Assembly (NCBI GenBank): GCA_965365345.1
Contig: CBDUBH010000113.1
Coordinates: 1-9,199 of the forward strand
Source: CBDUBH01 sp965365345
GTDB taxonomy: Bacteria; Bacteroidota; Ignavibacteria; Ignavibacteriales; SURF-24
Direction: 5' to 3'
Length of the DNA stretch: 9,199 nt
The notes under the pieces were generated by a model, which saw only the letters and a list, made by a program, of their open reading frames with translations, did no database searches and was not told the origin of the DNA. This document shows, one piece after another, positions 6,783 through 9,199 of this stretch. A program made the position numbers and the translations under genes. The stretch's first letter is position 1, and every line of letters starts with the position of its first letter.

Positions 6783-7694
6783 ATGAAAAAATTAAAAAGC
6801 TACTTTGATATTTTACTTGAAATAGTTAATAAATGGAGTGATGATAAAGCGCCAAAACTCGGAGCCGCACTTTCTTATTATACGGTTTTTTCATTAGCTC
6901 CGCTTTTAGTAATTACAATCGCGGTTGTTGGAATTATTTTCGGTCAGGATGCCGCACAAGGTAAAATTGTTGAAGAAATTCAATCACTTGTAGGTAAAGA
7001 AGGCGCAACCGTAATTCAAACCGCAATTAAAAATTCAAGCAATCTTGAATCGGGAATAATTGCAACGGTAATCGGATTTGTAACTTTGATAATAAGTGCA
7101 ACAGTAACTTTTGTTGAGTTACAGGATTCTTTAAATATGATTTGGAAAGTTAAATCCAAACCGGGACAGGCGATTTTAGAATTTTTAAGAACAAGATTAA
7201 TTTCATTTTCAATGATCGTTGCAATTGGATTTTTACTTTTGGTTTCACTTTTAGTAAGTACTGCAATTAGAGCATTAAGTAATTACATGGGTGAATTTTT
7301 ATCATTCCCGATTCCATTGATCGCAATTTTAAATTTCCTTTTATCAATGTTCATAATTTTTGTTATGTTTTCTTTAATATATAAAGTTTTACCGGATGTA
7401 AATCTTTCATGGAAAGATGTTAGAATGGGTGCGCTTGTAACTACAATTCTTTTTGTTATCGGAAAATATCTGATCGGATTATATCTTGGTTCTAGCACAA
7501 TCGGGTCTACTTACGGCGCAGCGGGTTCACTTGCAATTGTTTTGGTTTGGATCTATTATTCATCCCAAATTTTATTTTTAGGTGCGGAGTTTACTTACGT
7601 TTATGCCACAAAATTCGGCTCAGGAATTAAACCGAGTCCGCATGCGGTAAAAGTTGATACCGTTGAAAAGGAAAAAAAGAATTACGCGTTTTAA
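6783..7694 (+). CDS. YihY/BrkB (UPF0761) family inner membrane protein
   Basis: This is a 303-residue membrane protein of the YihY/BrkB family, once mislabelled as ribonuclease BN; its real function is unsettled. About six membrane helices are visible (approximately 33-53, 91-112, 138-160, 176-200, 214-235 and 246-270). Family signatures include KAPKLGAALSYYTVFSLAPL (22-41), the VELQDSLNMIW segment (111-121) and the C-terminal GAAGSLAIVLVWIYYSSQI with LGAEFTYVYA. The tail after 276 is short and hydrophilic. The ATG at 6783 has AAAGGA (6774-6779) just upstream, immediately after the U-tract of the preceding hairpin. It lies 80 bases after the YitT gene on the same strand, with little room for a promoter of its own. 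Confident of family. Confidence 0.93.
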   Translation: MKKLKSYFDILLEIVNKWSDDKAPKLGAALSYYTVFSLAPLLVITIAVVGIIFGQDAAQGKIVEEIQSLVGKEGATVIQTAIKNSSNLESGIIATVIGFVTLIISATVTFVELQDSLNMIWKVKSKPGQAILEFLRTRLISFSMIVAIGFLLLVSLLVSTAIRALSNYMGEFLSFPIPLIAILNFLLSMFIIFVMFSLIYKVLPDVNLSWKDVRMGALVTTILFVIGKYLIGLYLGSSTIGSTYGAAGSLAIVLVWIYYSSQILFLGAEFTYVYATKFGSGIKPSPHAVKVDTVEKEKKNYAF

Positions 7695-7695
7695 A

Positions 7696-7716
7696 TTTAG
7701 AATTTAGAGCTTAGAA
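7696..7716. repeat. Three tandem copies of a TTTAGAA-like heptamer
   Basis: TTTAGAA, TTTAGAG and CTTAGAA follow one another without gaps, starting one base after the stop codon of the YihY-family gene. The copies differ by one or two bases. The meaning is unknown; a chance low-complexity repeat is possible. Confidence 0.45.
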
Positions 7717-7726
7717 TAAATTACTG

Positions 7727-7791
7727 AAATTTTCTAAAATCCATTTTATTTTAGAAATTTAATTCTGATAATTTTCAAATTTTATTTGAAA
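7727..7791. terminator. Two weak AT-rich hairpins between convergent genes, possible bidirectional terminator
   Basis: The first hairpin pairs 7727-7740 with 7748-7760 (TCTAAAAT with ATTTTAGA at its core, one bulged base, seven-base loop). The second pairs TTTCAAAT (7773-7780) with ATTTGAAA (7784-7791) around a three-base loop. On the plus strand the second is followed by TTTATTTTAT. Both lie between the converging ends of the YihY-family gene and the response regulator gene. Stems are almost entirely A/T, so termination strength would be low. Confidence 0.4.
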
Positions 7792-7792
7792 T

Positions 7793-8563
7793 TTATTTTA
7801 TAAAATTTCCTTTTAATTTTGATGCGTATCTTTGACTTATTATAAAATCATCATTCAAATTTTTGATTGTAATTTTAAAAGAACGCTGAAACCATTTTTC
7901 AACTTTTTCTATGTAGTTCAAATTTACAATTGTTGAACGATGAATTCTTATAAATGATTTTTCAGGAAGAATCTGTTCCCATTCTTTCAGTAATTTTCTT
8001 ACTAAATATTTTTCACTGCTTGCCAAAAAAATATAAGAATATTCACTTTCCGCAGAAATAACTTTTATATCCTTAATTTTTATAAATGAAGGATTATCAT
8101 TCAAATTTAAAAATACCGCATCATCAATTGTTAATTTTTCGCTTACGGAAGTTGTTTCGTTTTCATTTGATTGAAATTCGTTACCGGAATTAATTTTATT
8201 AAATCTGATCTCAATTGATTTTAATAATTCTTTCGCTTTAAAAGGTTTAACAATGTAATCATCAGCGCCGGTCTCCATACCTTTTCTAAGATCATCCATT
8301 CCGGCTTTTGCGGTTAGAAAGATAAAAGGAATTTTACTCGTCTCTTTTTCTTTTTCAAGTTCGGATTTTAATTCCAACCCGTTCATTTTCGGCATCATAA
8401 TATCCGAAATTATAAGATCAGGAATTTGCTTTTTGATCAATCCCAATGCTTCAATTCCGTTTTCAGCCGGAATAACTTTAAATCCGGATTCTTCAAGAAT
8501 ATCGCTTGCGGAAGTTAAAATATCTTTATCATCTTCAATAAATAAAATAGTTTTTTCTTTCAT
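7793..8563 (-). CDS. Response regulator with REC and LytTR DNA-binding domains
   Basis: This is a 256-residue two-component response regulator. The receiver domain (about 4-122) has the acidic pocket E10-D11-D12, the phosphoacceptor D54 in SDIMMPKMNG, T84 and K106 in the VKPF motif. A polar linker (about 125-145, SGNEFQSNENETTSVSEK) leads to a LytTR domain (about 160-256), recognisable from KVISAESEYSYIFLAS and the FIRIHRSTIVNLNYIEKV core, which binds DNA. Its start lies ten bases after the stop codon of the sensor kinase gene. The ribosome binding site AGGTGAG (8570-8576) overlaps that stop, pointing to coupled translation and a functional pair. No target operator is evident here. Confident of domains; the regulated genes are unknown. 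Confidence 0.94.
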   Translation of the reverse strand: MKEKTILFIEDDKDILTSASDILEESGFKVIPAENGIEALGLIKKQIPDLIISDIMMPKMNGLELKSELEKEKETSKIPFIFLTAKAGMDDLRKGMETGADDYIVKPFKAKELLKSIEIRFNKINSGNEFQSNENETTSVSEKLTIDDAVFLNLNDNPSFIKIKDIKVISAESEYSYIFLASSEKYLVRKLLKEWEQILPEKSFIRIHRSTIVNLNYIEKVEKWFQRSFKITIKNLNDDFIISQRYASKLKGNFIK

Positions 8564-8573
8564 TTTTGCTCAC

Positions 8574-9199
8574 CTAAATTGTAAAGGTAAAAGTTGTTCC
8601 TTTATTCAATTTACTGCTAACCGTAATTTTTCCGGAATGAAGTTCAACTGCGTGTTTTACGATTGAAAGTCCTAATCCTGTTCCTGAAATACTACCAACA
8701 TTTTCACCTCTGCGAAATGCTTCAAAAATATTTTTTTGATCTTCTTCTGAAATCCCGATTCCGTTATCTTTAACTTTAAATTCGATCAATCCTTCTTGAT
8801 TATAGTTTACGGAAAAAACAATATCAGAATTTTCAGGAGAATATTTTATTGCATTTCCGATTAGATTTGAAAGTATTAATTGTAAAAGTTGAGAATCGGC
8901 ATTGGCTTTTTCTTCAATCTCATATTGAAATTTTATCTTCTGATCTTTTTTCAAATTTGCTCGGTTCTCATCAATTACAGAATTGCAAAGATCAAAAAGA
9001 TTTATTATCTCCGGATTGAATTCTAATTTTTTTGAGTCGTTTCTGCTTATTGTTAAAACATCGCTTAAAAGCCTTGTCATTCTTTCAACTGCATTTTGAA
9101 TTTTTTTTGTGTGCTCGAAATATTTTTCCTCTTTCCAATTTCTGCCATACATTTCCAAAAGATCTGCTGAGGCTAAAATTGAAGTCAATGGCGTTCTGA
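8574..9199 (-). CDS. Sensor histidine kinase, C-terminal part (cut by window edge)
   Basis: This is the catalytic end of a membrane or soluble sensor kinase that would phosphorylate the neighbouring response regulator. The frame enters at 9199 inside the H-box: the complete codons read RTPLTSILASADLLE, the remainder of an HEFRTPL motif, so the phosphoacceptor His lies just outside the window. A HisKA dimerisation helix pair follows (with ERMTRLLSDVLTISRND). The HATPase_c domain then shows the N-box LILSNLIGNAIKYSP (Asn codon near 8853-8855), the G1 box VKDNGIGI (near 8768), EAFRRGE, and the G2 box GTGLGLSIVKHAVELHSG (near 8684). It ends with GTTFTFTI and a TAG stop. No start is present in the window; the TTG at 9188 is the Leu codon of the H-box. 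Sensor domains cannot be seen. Very sure of family. Confidence 0.95.
   Translation of the reverse strand, partial: RTPLTSILASADLLEMYGRNWKEEKYFEHTKKIQNAVERMTRLLSDVLTISRNDSKKLEFNPEIINLFDLCNSVIDENRANLKKDQKIKFQYEIEEKANADSQLLQLILSNLIGNAIKYSPENSDIVFSVNYNQEGLIEFKVKDNGIGISEEDQKNIFEAFRRGENVGSISGTGLGLSIVKHAVELHSGKITVSSKLNKGTTFTFTI

Noticed and set aside
9186..9188. TTG as the start codon of the sensor kinase
   Set aside because: The codon is the Leu of the FRTPL H-box and the frame stays open to the window edge, so the true start is outside.

Overview
The window comes from an AT-rich bacterium that encodes a hydrogen-metabolism operon. Low-GC coding DNA, clear AGGAG-type ribosome binding sites, a Rex / HydABC module and a REC-LytTR regulator suggest an anaerobic or facultative member of the Bacteroidota/Ignavibacteria-like bacteria. 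That placement is an inference from style, with no marker gene behind it.

Left half (1-4903, minus strand): four tightly packed genes read leftward in the order rex, hydC, hydB, hydA. Rex is the NADH/NAD+-sensing repressor. HydC (NuoE-like), HydB (NuoF-like with an added ferredoxin domain) and HydA ([FeFe] hydrogenase with the full accessory cluster set) form a trimeric NAD-linked hydrogenase of the kind that can be electron-bifurcating. Upstream of rex are a TTGACA-17-TATTTT promoter, a TGTGAATAAATTCACA operator and a second perfect palindrome over the predicted transcription start. Together they suggest that Rex controls itself and the hydrogenase by redox state. The three hyd ribosome binding sites lie inside the end of the preceding gene.

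Left edge (1-152): the hydA frame stops resembling hydrogenase about ten residues before its expected end. It continues in frame as the C-terminal end of a short-chain dehydrogenase, in DNA of clearly higher GC. This is either an assembly chimera at a contig end or a real recombination, and it is the most anomalous stretch of the window.

Middle (5091-7694, plus strand): an unrecognised protein with a very acidic tail (divergent from rex), then two membrane proteins, a YitT-family protein and a YihY/BrkB-family protein. A strong terminator-like hairpin sits between these last two, directly in front of the second gene's ribosome binding site.

Right end (7695-9199): an AT-rich convergent intergenic region with a heptamer repeat and two weak hairpins, followed by a minus-strand two-component pair. 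The sensor histidine kinase (cut by the window edge inside its H-box) precedes a REC-LytTR response regulator. I see no RNA genes, CRISPR array or insertion sequence. No wholly new system is evident; the regulatory layout of the hydrogenase operon and the hydA junction are what merit attention.
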